A stretch of DNA of 34,947 nt from Myxococcota bacterium (GTDB lineage Bacteria > Myxococcota > B64-G9). Made by a program: the position numbers and the translations under genes. Location: positions 1 through 34,947 of the forward strand of contig JAKLGA010000027.1 of NCBI GenBank assembly GCA_022710975.1, written 5' to 3'. Positions within the stretch are counted from its first letter, which is position 1. Each line of letters begins with the position of its first letter. The notes beneath the pieces are model-generated. The model did not search any database. It was not told the origin of the DNA and saw only the letters and a list, made by a program, of their open reading frames with translations. Positions 17,211 to 26,117 of this stretch are shown here, one piece after another.

Positions 17211-17334
17211 GGCTCCCCGATGCTAACACAGCCGGCCCCCACCTCCGCCGCTGCCTGGTTTCGCCTGCCCAACCCTGCCCTTCCCTCGGCTCCTGGCTTT
17301 TGCTAGCCTGGTTGCTCTCGAGTGGAGGCAGCCC

Positions 17335-18198
17335 ATGCTGAGACGATTCGAGTACACCCAGGCCCGCAGCGTGGAGGAGGCCCTGGCCCTGTGGCAGGGC
17401 AGCCCGGACAGCCGCTACCTGGCCGGCGGCACGGACCTCATCCCGCGGGCCCGCGCCACGGGCCGCGCGCCGGCCCGCCTGGTGGACGTGAAGGCCGTCC
17501 CGGAGCTCGACCAGGTGCGGGCGCTGCCCGACGGCGGCCTGTCCATCGGCGCCGCCGCCAGCGTGGCGCGCGTGGCGACCGCGCCCGAGGTGCGGCAGCG
17601 CTTCCCGGTGCTGGCCACCTGCTGCCAGGCGCTGGGCTCCTACCCGCTCCGGCAGCGGGCCACGGTGGCCGGCAACATCTGCAACGCCTCGCCCTGCGCG
17701 GACACGGCCGCGGCGCTGCTCGATCTGGACGCCGTGGTGGTGGCCTCCGGGCCGAGGGGAGTGCGGCGTGTGTCCATCCACGAGCTGTTCGTGGGCCCGG
17801 GCCAGACCAGCCTGGAGCGGGGCGAGCTGGTGACCGCCATCGAGCTGCCGGCCGCGAGCGCCGGCGCCCGCGGGCAGCTCGGCCGGCTCACCCGCAGGCA
17901 GGGCGTGGACATCGCCACGGTGGCGGTCCTGGTGACCGTCCTGCCCGCGGGCTCGCTGCGCCACCGGGTGGCGCTGCTGAGCGTCTCCCCCACCCCCATG
18001 CGGGTGGCGGAGGCCGAGAACCTGCTGGACCAGAAGGGCCCGGACGGCGCGGCCGAGGCGGCGGCCATCGCCCGGGCCGCCTGCCGGCCGATCGACGACG
18101 TGCGCGGCTCGGCCAGCTACCGCCGCGACATGGTCGGGGTGCTGCTGGAGCGCGCGGTGCACGCGCTGGCCGCGGAGCGAGGAGGTCGAGGCGCATGA
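17335..18198 (+). CDS. Molybdenum hydroxylase, FAD-binding subunit (CoxM/XdhB-like)
   Basis: A 287-residue protein of usual length for the flavin subunit of xanthine dehydrogenase family enzymes. '[14 protein letters not shown]' (about 28-41) and '[21 protein letters not shown]' (106-126 region) are the two FAD pyrophosphate-binding segments. The C-terminal CO_deh_flav_C-like part runs from about residue 175 ('[20 protein letters not shown]'). It passes electrons from the 2Fe-2S subunit to NAD or another acceptor. GGAGG lies 6 bases before the ATG. It is the first gene of a seven-gene operon, and its stop overlaps the next start (ATGA). Confidence 0.93.
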   Translation: MLRRFEYTQARSVEEALALWQGSPDSRYLAGGTDLIPRARATGRAPARLVDVKAVPELDQVRALPDGGLSIGAAASVARVATAPEVRQRFPVLATCCQALGSYPLRQRATVAGNICNASPCADTAAALLDLDAVVVASGPRGVRRVSIHELFVGPGQTSLERGELVTAIELPAASAGARGQLGRLTRRQGVDIATVAVLVTVLPAGSLRHRVALLSVSPTPMRVAEAENLLDQKGPDGAAEAAAIARAACRPIDDVRGSASYRRDMVGVLLERAVHALAAERGGRGA

Positions 18199-18689
18199 CC
18201 ATCGCCATCCAGGTCACGGTCAACGGCCAGCTCGAGGCCCTGGAGGTCGAGCCGCACGAGAGTCTGCTCGGCATGCTGCGCGAGCGGCTGGACCTCACCG
18301 GCGCCAAGGAGGGCTGCAACGAGGGCGAGTGCGGCGCCTGCGTGGTGCTGCTCGACGGCCGGGCGGTCAACAGCTGCCTGGTGCTGGCGGTCGAGGCGAA
18401 CGGGCGGGCGGTGACCACCATCGAGGGGCTGGGCCACGCGGGCGCGCTGCACCCGCTGCAGCAGGCCTTCCTCGAGCACAGCGCGGTGCAGTGCGGCTTC
18501 TGCTCCCCGGGCATGATCATGACCGCGCTCGGCCTGCTCAACGAGAACCCGACCCCCAGCGAGGCCGACATCCGCCAGGCCCTCAGCGGCAACCTGTGCC
18601 GCTGCACGGGCTACCGGCAGATCATCGACGCGGTGCAGGCGGCGGCCGCCGCGCTGGGCGCCGCCGGCCAGGCCGGGAGGAGACCATGA
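18195..18689 (+). CDS. Molybdenum hydroxylase, 2Fe-2S subunit (CoxS/XdhC-like)
   Basis: A 164-residue iron-sulfur subunit. C41, C46, C49 and C61 ('[15 protein letters not shown]', then 'NSC') bind the plant-type 2Fe-2S cluster. C100, C103, C135 and C137 ('CGFCSPGM', 'NLCRCTGY') bind the second cluster next to the molybdopterin. It moves electrons from Mo to FAD. It overlaps the genes on both sides by 4 bases (ATGA), so the three subunits should be made in fixed ratio. The first residues lack a signal peptide, so the enzyme is cytoplasmic. Confidence 0.95.
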   Translation: MTIAIQVTVNGQLEALEVEPHESLLGMLRERLDLTGAKEGCNEGECGACVVLLDGRAVNSCLVLAVEANGRAVTTIEGLGHAGALHPLQQAFLEHSAVQCGFCSPGMIMTALGLLNENPTPSEADIRQALSGNLCRCTGYRQIIDAVQAAAAALGAAGQAGRRP

Positions 18690-21013
18690 ACGCGCGCTGG
18701 GTGGGCCAGGACGTGCCCCGCGTGGACGGGCTGGAGAAGGTGACCGGCGCCGCGCGCTACACGGCCGACGTGAAGCTGCCGCGCATGCTGCACGCCAAGG
18801 TGGTGCGCTCACCCCACCCCCACGCCAGGGTGCGGGCGGTCGATCTCGGCAAGGCCGCGCGGGCCCCCGGGGTGCGCGCGGTGGCCAGCGGGCAGGACTT
18901 CCCCTTCCACGTGGGCATCTACCTGAAGGACCAGACCGTGTTCGCCACCGACCGGGTGCGCTTCGTGGGCGACGCGGTGGCGGCGGTGGCGGCCGAGACG
19001 CCCGAGGCGGCCGAGGAGGCCGCGGCGCTGGTGGAGGTGGAGTACGAGCCGTTGCCCGCGCTGCTCGACGTGCGCCAGGGCATCCTGCCTGGCGCCGTGC
19101 TGGTGCACCCCCAGCTGGGCAGCTACCAGAAGGTGCCCTGGATCACCCCCGAGGCCGGGACGAACATCTGCAACCACCTCAAGGTGCGCAAGGGCGACTA
19201 CGAGGCGGCCCTGCGCGGCGCCGCCCACGTCAGCGAGAACACCTTCGTCGTGCCCCAGGTGCAGCACGTGCCCATGGAGGTGCACGTCAGCGCCGCGCGC
19301 GTCGACCTGGCCGGCAAGCTCGAGGTGCTCACCTCGGCCCAGAGCCCGTTCACCGTGCGGCACCTGCTGTGCGCCTGCTTCAACCTGTCCCACGGCGACG
19401 TGCGGGTCAGCGTGCCCCAGGTGGGGGGCGGCTTCGGCGGCAAGGCCGGCATCAACCTGGAGCCCATCGCCACGGCGCTGGCGCTCAAGATCCCTGGCCG
19501 CTGGGTGCGGCTGCTGATCGATCGGGCCGAGGAGTTCTACGCGGCCGTGGTGCGCCAGGGGCTGGTGGCCACGCTGGTCACCGGCGTGGATCGGCAGGGC
19601 AAGGTGGTGGCGCAGAAGATGCACTACCTGTGGGACTGCGGGGCCTACGGCGGCTACGGGGTGAACGTGGTGCGGGCCGCCGGCTACACCTGCGGCGGGG
19701 CCTACGAGTTCCCCAACGTGTGTGGCGACTCCATCGGGGTGTACACCAACCGCCCGGTCGGCAGCGCCTACCGCGGCTTCGGCATGCAGGAGATCCACTG
19801 GGCCCTCGAGCAGCAAATGGACATGGTGGCCCACGAGCTCGGCCAGGACCCGGTGGAGTTCAGGCTGCGCAACTGCCTCGGCCCGGGCAAGCGGACGGTC
19901 ACCGGCCAGGTGCTGGACGAGCACGCCGGCAGGGTGGACAAGTGCATCCACAAGGTGGCCGAGGCCTTCAGGCGGCCCCTGGAGGAGAAGCCCGGCCTGC
20001 TGCGCGGGCGCGGCCTGGCCTGCGCGGTCAAGGCCCCGGCCATGCCCAACGACGCCGCCTCCTCCGTGCTGCTCAAGTTCTGCGAGGACGGCGTGCTCGA
20101 GGTGCTGGTCTCGGGCATCGACTACGGCCAGGGCCTGCGCACCGTGGCCGCCCAGTTCGCGGCCGAGGCGCTCGGCCTGCCGCTGCACCAGATCCGGGTG
20201 CGCAACCTGCCCGACACCGACCTCTCGCCCTACGACTGGCAGACGGTGGCCTCGCGCCAGACCTGGGCCACCGGCAACGCCGTCCTCAAGGCGGCCGAGA
20301 AGTGCAAGGCCCAGTTCTTCGAGATGGCCAGCCAGGTGCTGCATGCGCCGGTCGAGCGCCTGGCGCTCGAGGGCGGCCAGGTGGTGGACCGCGGCGGCCA
20401 GGGCAGCGTGCCGCTCACCCGCATGGTCATGGGCTACCAGTTCCCGGACGGGCACACCATCGGCGGTCCGGTCGCGGCCGCGGCCCACCACGTGCCGGAG
20501 GGGCTCCTGTTCCTCGACCCGGACACCAGCCAGAGCGCGAAGCCGGTGGCCAAGTGGACCTTCGGCGCCCAGGGGCTGGAGATCAGCGTGGATCCGGGCA
20601 CGGGGCAGATCCAGGTGGACCGGGTGGTGGCCTGCTACGACGTGGGCAAGGTGGTCAACCCGGGGCTCATCCGCGGCCAGACCTTCGGCGGGGTGGTGCA
20701 AGGCCTGGGCACCGGGCTGATGGAGGAGCTGAAGGTCGATGCTCTGACCGGCCGGGTGCGGAACGCCAGCCTGGTCGACTACAAGATCCCCACCAGCGAG
20801 GATCTGCCGGGCGAGCTCGAGGCCCACTTCGTGGAGACGCCCCAGGCCGATGGCCCCCTGGGGGCGCGCGGCATCGGCGAGCACACCATGATCCCTACCC
20901 CGGCGGCGCTGGCCAACGCGCTCTTCGACGCCTGCGGCGTGCGCATCCTGGACATGCCGCTGACCGCGGAGAAGGTGCTCCGCGCGCTCCAGGCCAAGCG
21001 CGCCAAGGAGTGA
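18686..21013 (+). CDS. Molybdenum hydroxylase, molybdopterin-binding catalytic subunit
   Basis: A 775-residue large subunit, usual length. Mo-site signatures are 'VPQVGGGFGGKAG' (about 242-254), 'GSAYRGFGMQE' (about 357-367), 'DYGQGLRTVAAQFAAEALGL' (about 474-493) and 'GARGIGEHTMIPTPAAL' near residue 726, whose Glu in GIGE is the expected catalytic base. It has AYRGFG rather than the AYxCxFR loop of CO dehydrogenase, so it belongs to the xanthine dehydrogenase/N-heterocycle hydroxylase side of the family. It hydroxylates a carbon of an aldehyde or aromatic nitrogen ring using water. The substrate cannot be read from sequence; the neighbours point to a compound that later yields a carbamoyl group. 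Its last codons carry the AAGGAG ribosome binding site of allH. Confidence 0.93.
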   Translation: MNARWVGQDVPRVDGLEKVTGAARYTADVKLPRMLHAKVVRSPHPHARVRAVDLGKAARAPGVRAVASGQDFPFHVGIYLKDQTVFATDRVRFVGDAVAAVAAETPEAAEEAAALVEVEYEPLPALLDVRQGILPGAVLVHPQLGSYQKVPWITPEAGTNICNHLKVRKGDYEAALRGAAHVSENTFVVPQVQHVPMEVHVSAARVDLAGKLEVLTSAQSPFTVRHLLCACFNLSHGDVRVSVPQVGGGFGGKAGINLEPIATALALKIPGRWVRLLIDRAEEFYAAVVRQGLVATLVTGVDRQGKVVAQKMHYLWDCGAYGGYGVNVVRAAGYTCGGAYEFPNVCGDSIGVYTNRPVGSAYRGFGMQEIHWALEQQMDMVAHELGQDPVEFRLRNCLGPGKRTVTGQVLDEHAGRVDKCIHKVAEAFRRPLEEKPGLLRGRGLACAVKAPAMPNDAASSVLLKFCEDGVLEVLVSGIDYGQGLRTVAAQFAAEALGLPLHQIRVRNLPDTDLSPYDWQTVASRQTWATGNAVLKAAEKCKAQFFEMASQVLHAPVERLALEGGQVVDRGGQGSVPLTRMVMGYQFPDGHTIGGPVAAAAHHVPEGLLFLDPDTSQSAKPVAKWTFGAQGLEISVDPGTGQIQVDRVVACYDVGKVVNPGLIRGQTFGGVVQGLGTGLMEELKVDALTGRVRNASLVDYKIPTSEDLPGELEAHFVETPQADGPLGARGIGEHTMIPTPAALANALFDACGVRILDMPLTAEKVLRALQAKRAKE

Positions 21014-21019
21014 GCCGGG

Positions 21020-21919
21020 TTGCCCGCCTCGCCGATCCGCCTGGCGAGCTTCGACGCCCGCCTTCGCTCCCTGCCCTGGCCGGCCCGCGGCCGGGTCGAG
21101 GAGGCGCACGCCCACAGCGCGGTGGTCGTCCTCGCGGACGGCGGCGGCCTGGTGCTGCTCGCCGCCGGCCGGCCGCTCGTGCCCTGGGGAGTGCGCCTGC
21201 CTGCGGAGGCGCGCCTGCCCGGGCCGGGCAGCGCCGTGCTCCTCGAGGACGGGCGCCTGCGCATCCTCGAGCCAGGCAGAGAACAGGAGCCCTTCTTCTT
21301 CGAGGGTGAAGGCCAGGAACTGCACGTGCCCTGCCGCGTGGAGAGGGCCAAGCCCGGGCGCGTGGCCGCCAGCGTGTGGGCCGAGTTGCCGGATCGAACG
21401 AGGGCGCTGCTCCGCGGAAGCGCTCCGCCGACCGATCCGACGGATCGGACCGATCGGTCGGATCGGTCCGAGCGTTCGCAGCCCGGCTTCGACCAACTCG
21501 AGATTCACCTCCTGACTTTCACCCTCAAAGAAATCCTCTCTTGTGTTCTCCGTCCTGCGGGCCAGCCAGCCATGGCCACCGTCGTGCGCCGGCTGGCCGG
21601 CCTGGGGCGGGGCTCGACCCCGGCCGGAGACGACCTGCTCGCCGGCGCAGCGGCCGCGGCGCGGGCCCTGGGCCTACCGGGCGCGCGGGCGCTGTGCGGC
21701 TGCCTGGCCGAGCTGCCCGCGGGGCACACCACCCCGGCGGGCGGCGCCATGCTACGGGAGGCGGCGCGCGGGTACTACCCCGCGCCGCTGGCGACGGCCG
21801 CCCGGTCGCTGCCCAGGCTCGACCCGGCCCCCTTGCGGGACCTGGCCGGGCTGGGCGCGACGAGCGGCGCGGACATGCTGGCCGGCTTCCTGGCCATGCT
21901 GGAGGAACCCCATGCCTGA
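21020..21919 (+). CDS. allH: AllH/DUF2877, oxamate carbamoyltransferase subunit homologue
   Basis: A 299-residue DUF2877 protein. In E. coli AllF (FdrA), AllG (YlbE) and AllH (YlbF) together form oxamate carbamoyltransferase, which transfers a carbamoyl group between oxamate and phosphate in anaerobic allantoin breakdown. The C-terminal half has the family blocks 'LAGLGRGSTPAGDDLLAGA', 'LPAGHTTPAGGAML' and 'LAGLGATSGADMLAGFLAML'. The start is a TTG at 21020; it is favoured because AAGGAG lies 9 bases before it and no ATG or GTG is suitably placed. Residues 137-155 are an odd low-complexity insert ('TDPTDRTDRSDRSERS') encoded by a palindromic GATCGG-type DNA repeat. The gene overlaps fdrA by 8 bases. 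Confidence 0.85.
   Translation: MPASPIRLASFDARLRSLPWPARGRVEEAHAHSAVVVLADGGGLVLLAAGRPLVPWGVRLPAEARLPGPGSAVLLEDGRLRILEPGREQEPFFFEGEGQELHVPCRVERAKPGRVAASVWAELPDRTRALLRGSAPPTDPTDRTDRSDRSERSQPGFDQLEIHLLTFTLKEILSCVLRPAGQPAMATVVRRLAGLGRGSTPAGDDLLAGAAAAARALGLPGARALCGCLAELPAGHTTPAGGAMLREAARGYYPAPLATAARSLPRLDPAPLRDLAGLGATSGADMLAGFLAMLEEPHA
21431..21467. repeat. In-frame GATCGG palindromic repeat inside allH
   Basis: ACCGATCCGAC (21431-21441) and its exact reverse complement (21457-21467) are separated by 15 bases, which themselves contain GGATCGG and CCGATCG. The block can form a hairpin and reads as repeated Thr/Ser-Asp-Arg in allH. It keeps the frame, so it is either a tolerated surface loop or a recently inserted small repeat. 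Confidence 0.7.
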
Positions 21920-23453
21920 GAGCGTGCTGGTGCACCGTGGCCGTTACCACGACTCGGCCTTCCTCATGCGCCTGTCGCGCGAGCTCAGCGCGCGCCCCGG
22001 TGTCCAGGAGGCCGTGGTGGTGATGGGCACCGAGATGAACCGCGAGCTGCTGCGCGGGGCCGGTTTCCACGCCCCGGCGCTGGACACGGCCGGTCCCATG
22101 GACCTCGTGGTGGCCGTGCGGGCCAGCGACGGCAAGGCCATCGAGGGGGCCAGCCGGGAGCTCGAGCGCCTGCTGCAGGCCGCCCCCACGGCCGCCCCCG
22201 GCGCCGCGGCCCGGCCCGGCTCGCTGGTGGAGGCCCTGCGGGCCCAGCCGGACGCCGATCTCGTCAGCGTAGCCGTGCCCGGCGAGTACGCCGGCCACGT
22301 GGCGCTGGCCGCGCTGCGGGCCGGCCGGCACGTGTTCCTGTTCTCCAACAACGTGCCCCTGGAGGACGAGCTGCGCCTCAAGCGCCTGGCCCGCGAGCGC
22401 GGGCTGCTGGTGATGGGCCCGGACTGCGGCACGGCCATCCTGGGTGGGGTGGGGCTGGGTTTCGCCAACCGCGTGCGGCGCGGCCCGGTGGGCCTGGTGG
22501 GCGCCTCGGGCACGGGCCTGCAGGAGGTCTCCAGCCTGCTGCACCAGCTCGGCTCGGGGGTGAGCCACGTCCTCGGCACCGGCAGCCGCGACCTCGGCGC
22601 CGAGGTGGGTGGGTTGATGACCGAGGCCGGCCTCGAGCTCCTGGCCGGGGACGAGGGCACCCGGGTGATCGGCCTGGTGGCCAAGCACCCCGCGGCGGAG
22701 GTGGCCGAGCGGCTGCACCGCGTGCTGGCCCGGCTGGGGAAGCCGGTGGTCGTGCGCTACCTGGGCCAGCCGGCCCGGTCCTCGGCCGACGGGGTGACCT
22801 ACACGGGCTCGCTGGAGGAGGCGGCCTGCGCCGCGGCAGCGCTGGTGGGGCCGGCGACCGCGCCGGCGCTGGCCACCTGCCCGCTGGAGGACGACGTGCG
22901 CGAGCTGCTGAGCCTGCGCCCGCGGGTGGAAGGGCGGCTGGTGGCCCTGTTCGGCGGCGGCTCGCTGGCGGCCGAGGCGGCGCTCGTGCTCCGTGGCCAG
23001 GGCCTGGAGGTGGAGGAGCCCGACCGGCCGCTCGGGGCAGGCGCGCCGCTGCCGGGACGGGCCCACCTGGTGGTGGACACGGGCGAGGACTTCTACACCC
23101 GCGGCAAGCCCCACCCCATGGTGGACCAGACCGTGCGCTGCGGCCTGGTCCGTGCTCTCGGCGCGGAGCCCGGCGTCGGCCTGCTGCTGCTCGATCTCGT
23201 CCTGGGCGACGGCGCCCACCCGGACCCGGCGGCCGAGCTCGGGGCGGCGGTGCGCTCGGCGCGCGCGGCCCGTGAGGCGCGCGGCGCCCCACCGCTCCTG
23301 GTGCTGGCCTCGGTGACCGGCACCGAGCTCGATCCCCAGGACGCGAACCGCCAGCGCGGCCTGCTCACCGCCGCGGGAGTGCACTGTCAGGCCTCGGCCT
23401 GGCGCGCGGCCGTGGTGGCCAGCGCCCTGCTGACCGGCCCGGGAGGGAAGTGA
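21912..23453 (+). CDS. fdrA: FdrA/AllF, oxamate carbamoyltransferase subunit homologue
   Basis: A 513-residue FdrA-family protein, related to the alpha subunit of succinyl-CoA ligase. N-terminal 'GRYHDSAFLMRLSREL', 'EAVVVMGTEMNRELL', 'LVSVAVPGEYAG' and 'LFSNNVPLEDELRLKRLA' are typical of FdrA. The central part has 'VMGPDCGTAILGGVGLGFAN' and 'GLVGASGTGLQEVSSLLHQL', a Rossmann-type CoA-ligase fold with the glycine loop. A second ligase-like domain begins near residue 330 ('VALFGGGSLAAEA'). With AllG and AllH it should form the carbamoyl (or similar) transferase complex in the cytoplasm. The ATG at 21912 has GGAGGA 5 bases before it and lies within the end of allH; allG begins 3 bases after its stop. 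Confidence 0.9.
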   Translation: MPESVLVHRGRYHDSAFLMRLSRELSARPGVQEAVVVMGTEMNRELLRGAGFHAPALDTAGPMDLVVAVRASDGKAIEGASRELERLLQAAPTAAPGAAARPGSLVEALRAQPDADLVSVAVPGEYAGHVALAALRAGRHVFLFSNNVPLEDELRLKRLARERGLLVMGPDCGTAILGGVGLGFANRVRRGPVGLVGASGTGLQEVSSLLHQLGSGVSHVLGTGSRDLGAEVGGLMTEAGLELLAGDEGTRVIGLVAKHPAAEVAERLHRVLARLGKPVVVRYLGQPARSSADGVTYTGSLEEAACAAAALVGPATAPALATCPLEDDVRELLSLRPRVEGRLVALFGGGSLAAEAALVLRGQGLEVEEPDRPLGAGAPLPGRAHLVVDTGEDFYTRGKPHPMVDQTVRCGLVRALGAEPGVGLLLLDLVLGDGAHPDPAAELGAAVRSARAAREARGAPPLLVLASVTGTELDPQDANRQRGLLTAAGVHCQASAWRAAVVASALLTGPGGK

Positions 23454-23456
23454 GCC

Positions 23457-24899
23457 ATGGGAACCACGACTCCTCGTAGCCCGCTCGAGACCCCCCGCGC
23501 CGTGGTGCACCTGGGGCTGCGCGAGGTCGCCGACGGCGCGCGCGCGGCCCGGGTGCCGGTCACCGAGGTGGACTTCCAGCCGCCGGCCGGGGGCGACCCG
23601 CGCCGCCTCCGCCAGCTCGCCGAGCTCGGCGAGCCGGCCCGCGCGGAGGCCATCGAGGCGGCCAACCGCCTGGCCCTCGAGCGCTTCATGCAGTCGCAGC
23701 CGCACCTGGTCGGCGTGGGTCTGGCCCGCGAGGTCGTCCCGGGCATGGCCGACGATCTCTTCCTGCACGCCGGACCGCCCATCGCCTGGGAGCGCATGTC
23801 CGGACCGCTGCGCGGCGCGGTGCTGGGAGGGATGCTGCTCGAGGGCAAGGCGCGCGACCCCGAGGAGGCCGCCCGGCTGGCGGCCGGCGGCGCGGTGCGC
23901 TTCGAGCCCTGCCACCACCACCAGGCGGTGGGTCCCATGGCCGGGCTGATCACGCCCTCCATGCCAGTGTGGATCCTGGAGGATCGCTCCCCGGCCGGAG
24001 GCGGCCGACGCACCTTCTGCACGCTGAACGAGGGGCTGGGCAAGGTGTTGCGCTACGGCGCCTACGGCCCCGAGGTGCTCGAGCGCCTGCGCTTCATGGC
24101 CGCCGTGCTGGCCCCGGCGCTCGCGGCCGCGCTCCAGGCCCGCGGGCCGGTCGATCTCAAGATGCTCATGGCCCAGGCCCTGCAGATGGGCGACGAGGGT
24201 CACAACCGCAACCGGGCGGGCACCTCGCTGCTCTTCCGCGAGCTCGCCCCGGCCCTGTGCCGCACCGGCCGGAGCCCCGAGGCGACCGCCAGCGTGCTCG
24301 AGTTCATCCACAGGAACGATCACTTCTTCCTGAACCTGAGCATGCCCATGGCCAAGATGATGCTCATGGCCACCGAGGGCATCCCGCGCGCCTCGAGCCT
24401 GTCGGTCATGGCGCGCAACGGCACCGACTTCGGGATCCAGCTCGCCTGCATGCCCGGGCGCTGGTTCGTCGGCCCGGCCATGCCCGTGCGCGGGCTGTAC
24501 TTCCCCGGGTTCAAGGAGGCCGACGCCAACCCCGACATCGGCGACAGCGCCATCACCGAGACCTCCGGCATCGGCGGCTTCTGCATGGCCGCGGCGCCGG
24601 CCATCGTGCAGTTCGTGGGCGGCAGCCCGGAGGACGCGCTCGAGACCTCCCGGCGCATGGGCGCGATCACCGTCGGGCGCAACCCGGCCTTCGCCATCCC
24701 GGCGCTCGGGTTCGCCGGGGCGCCCACGCTCATCGACGTGCAGAAAGTCATCGAGCTCTCCCGGCTGCCCACCATCAACACCGGCATCGCCCACCGCGAG
24801 CCGGGCGTGGGTCAGGTGGGCGCCGGGCTGGTCAGCCCGCCCTGGGAGTGTTTCCACCAGGCCTTCGAGGCCTTCGTCGAGCACGCGCGCGGCGCGTGA
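23457..24899 (+). CDS. allG: AllG/YlbE, DUF1116 oxamate carbamoyltransferase subunit homologue
   Basis: A 480-residue DUF1116 protein, normal length. Conserved blocks are 'FEPCHHHQAVGPMAGLITPS', 'CTLNEGLGKVLRYGA', 'MGDEGHNRNRAGTSLLFRE', 'NDHFFLNLSMPMAKMM', 'MARNGTDFGIQLACMPG' and 'IGDSAITETSGIGGFCMAAA'. In E. coli AllG is one of the three proteins required for oxamate carbamoyltransferase activity. Lying directly next to FdrA and AllH here makes a full complex likely. GGGAGG precedes the ATG. The acceptor or donor molecule may differ from oxamate, since the accompanying genes differ from the E. coli allantoin cluster. Confidence 0.9.
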   Translation: MGTTTPRSPLETPRAVVHLGLREVADGARAARVPVTEVDFQPPAGGDPRRLRQLAELGEPARAEAIEAANRLALERFMQSQPHLVGVGLAREVVPGMADDLFLHAGPPIAWERMSGPLRGAVLGGMLLEGKARDPEEAARLAAGGAVRFEPCHHHQAVGPMAGLITPSMPVWILEDRSPAGGGRRTFCTLNEGLGKVLRYGAYGPEVLERLRFMAAVLAPALAAALQARGPVDLKMLMAQALQMGDEGHNRNRAGTSLLFRELAPALCRTGRSPEATASVLEFIHRNDHFFLNLSMPMAKMMLMATEGIPRASSLSVMARNGTDFGIQLACMPGRWFVGPAMPVRGLYFPGFKEADANPDIGDSAITETSGIGGFCMAAAPAIVQFVGGSPEDALETSRRMGAITVGRNPAFAIPALGFAGAPTLIDVQKVIELSRLPTINTGIAHREPGVGQVGAGLVSPPWECFHQAFEAFVEHARGA

Positions 24900-24912
24900 C
24901 AAGGAGGATCCC

Positions 24913-25821
24913 ATGCTACCGGTCGAGTTGAGCATCCCGCTGGGCATCGGCACGCCGGCCTGGCCGACCTACGAGCCGCTGCAGATGAAGTACTTCAAGC
25001 GCCTGGCGCCCAACGGGGCCAACGGCCAGCTGCTGACGCACTCGAACCACGTGGGCACCCACCTGGACGGCGAGATCCACTTCTACACCCCGGGCCGCGA
25101 CATCGCCCAGCTCCCGCTGGACTACCTGATGCACGCCGGCGTGGTCGTGGACCTGTCCGACGCGGTCGGGCAGTACGACGTGTACACCTCCAGGATGGTC
25201 GAGGACCGGGTGGAGGTGCGAGAGGGTGACATCCTGATCATCCACACCGGCTTCCACCACCACGGCTGGGACCAGCCCACGGCCCAGGAGGTCACCTACA
25301 TGGTGAAGCACCCGGGGCCGGACCGGGAGTTCGCCCGCTGGGCCAAGCGCAAGAAGCTGCGCTGGATCGGGGTCGACTGCGGCAGCGCCGATCACCCCAT
25401 GAACACGATCATCCGCAACTGGATGCCGCGCGAGGCCAAGCAGGCCCAGGCCCACTTCCGCAAGAAGTACAAGCAGCCACTGGAGAAGTTCTTCGACGAC
25501 TCCAAGTACCAGCTCATGCACATCGAGATGTTCGACCACGGCATCATCCACGCTGAGTGCCTGGGCGGCGACATCGACCTGCTGCTCAACAAGCGCGCGG
25601 TCATCGGCGCCTTCCCCTGGCGCCTGGTGGATGGCGAGAGCTGCATCTGCCGCATCCTGGCCTTCGTGCCGGAAGACGAGCACGCCCGGCTGATGAAGAA
25701 GAAGGCCAAGGCCGAGCTGACGAAGTTCGGCGACATCGCCGGCGCCCGGAACGAGTGGCTGCACGCCGAGGGCCGCGCCCGGGCGGCAGCCCACCGCAAG
25801 CGCCGGTCCACCCGCAGGTAG
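24913..25821 (+). CDS. Cyclase-family metal-dependent hydrolase (kynurenine formamidase-like)
   Basis: A 302-residue PF04199-type hydrolase. The metal motif H-x-G-T-H-x-D-x3-H is present as H46, H50, D52 and H56 ('NHVGTHLDGEIHF'), with Glu replacing the usual Pro of the motif. The C-terminal 'IIHAECLGGDIDLLLNKRAV' carries the second metal/catalytic His-Glu region, and 'PWRLVDGESCICRILAFV' closes the fold. Relatives open amide rings or cleave formamides (kynurenine formamidase, isatin hydrolase). It has an unusually long basic C-terminal tail (about 270-302). AAGGAGG gives a strong start 13 bases after allG, so it is the seventh and last gene of the operon. Inferred role: ring opening of the hydroxylated heterocycle. 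Confidence 0.88.
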   Translation: MLPVELSIPLGIGTPAWPTYEPLQMKYFKRLAPNGANGQLLTHSNHVGTHLDGEIHFYTPGRDIAQLPLDYLMHAGVVVDLSDAVGQYDVYTSRMVEDRVEVREGDILIIHTGFHHHGWDQPTAQEVTYMVKHPGPDREFARWAKRKKLRWIGVDCGSADHPMNTIIRNWMPREAKQAQAHFRKKYKQPLEKFFDDSKYQLMHIEMFDHGIIHAECLGGDIDLLLNKRAVIGAFPWRLVDGESCICRILAFVPEDEHARLMKKKAKAELTKFGDIAGARNEWLHAEGRARAAAHRKRRSTRR

Positions 25822-25827
25822 TCCGCT

Positions 25828-25878
25828 CAGGGACAGACCCCGTCTTCGGCCGCTCAGGCAGGGACAGACCCCGTCTTC
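25828..25878 (+). repeat. Paired REP-like elements (GGGACAGACCCC), left of the transposase
   Basis: Two direct copies of CAGGGACAGACCCCGTCTTC (25828-25847 and 25859-25878), each preceded by CCGCTCAG. The core GGGGACAGACCCC is an imperfect palindrome. The remaining stretch to 26117 has no gene I can support and no clear terminator; a small CCGGAC/GTCCGG hairpin lies near 25956. Confidence 0.8.
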
Positions 25879-26117
25879 AGCGCTGACGGTGGGTTGGCTG
25901 GCCTGCGCCGCGACGCATCGAGTTCCAGATGGCCTCATGAGGCGTGGACATCGCCCGGACGAGGTCCGGGGTTCACTCGACGGGCGTGGCGACGCATTCC
26001 TCACGCCCACCCGAATCCTCATCGCCCGGTTCGGGCAGAAAGCCACCAAGCAGCGCTGAGGGCTGCAAACTGTCGAGCATCGCGCGAGTTGCCGGGGCAC
26101 CAGGTCTCGACCGCGGC

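Noticed and set aside
21525-24953. A 1142-codon open frame antisense to fdrA, allG and the start of the cyclase gene
   Set aside because: It is rich in His, Ala, Gly and Arg with no domain motif, and lies opposite well-supported genes; high GC removes stop codons by chance.
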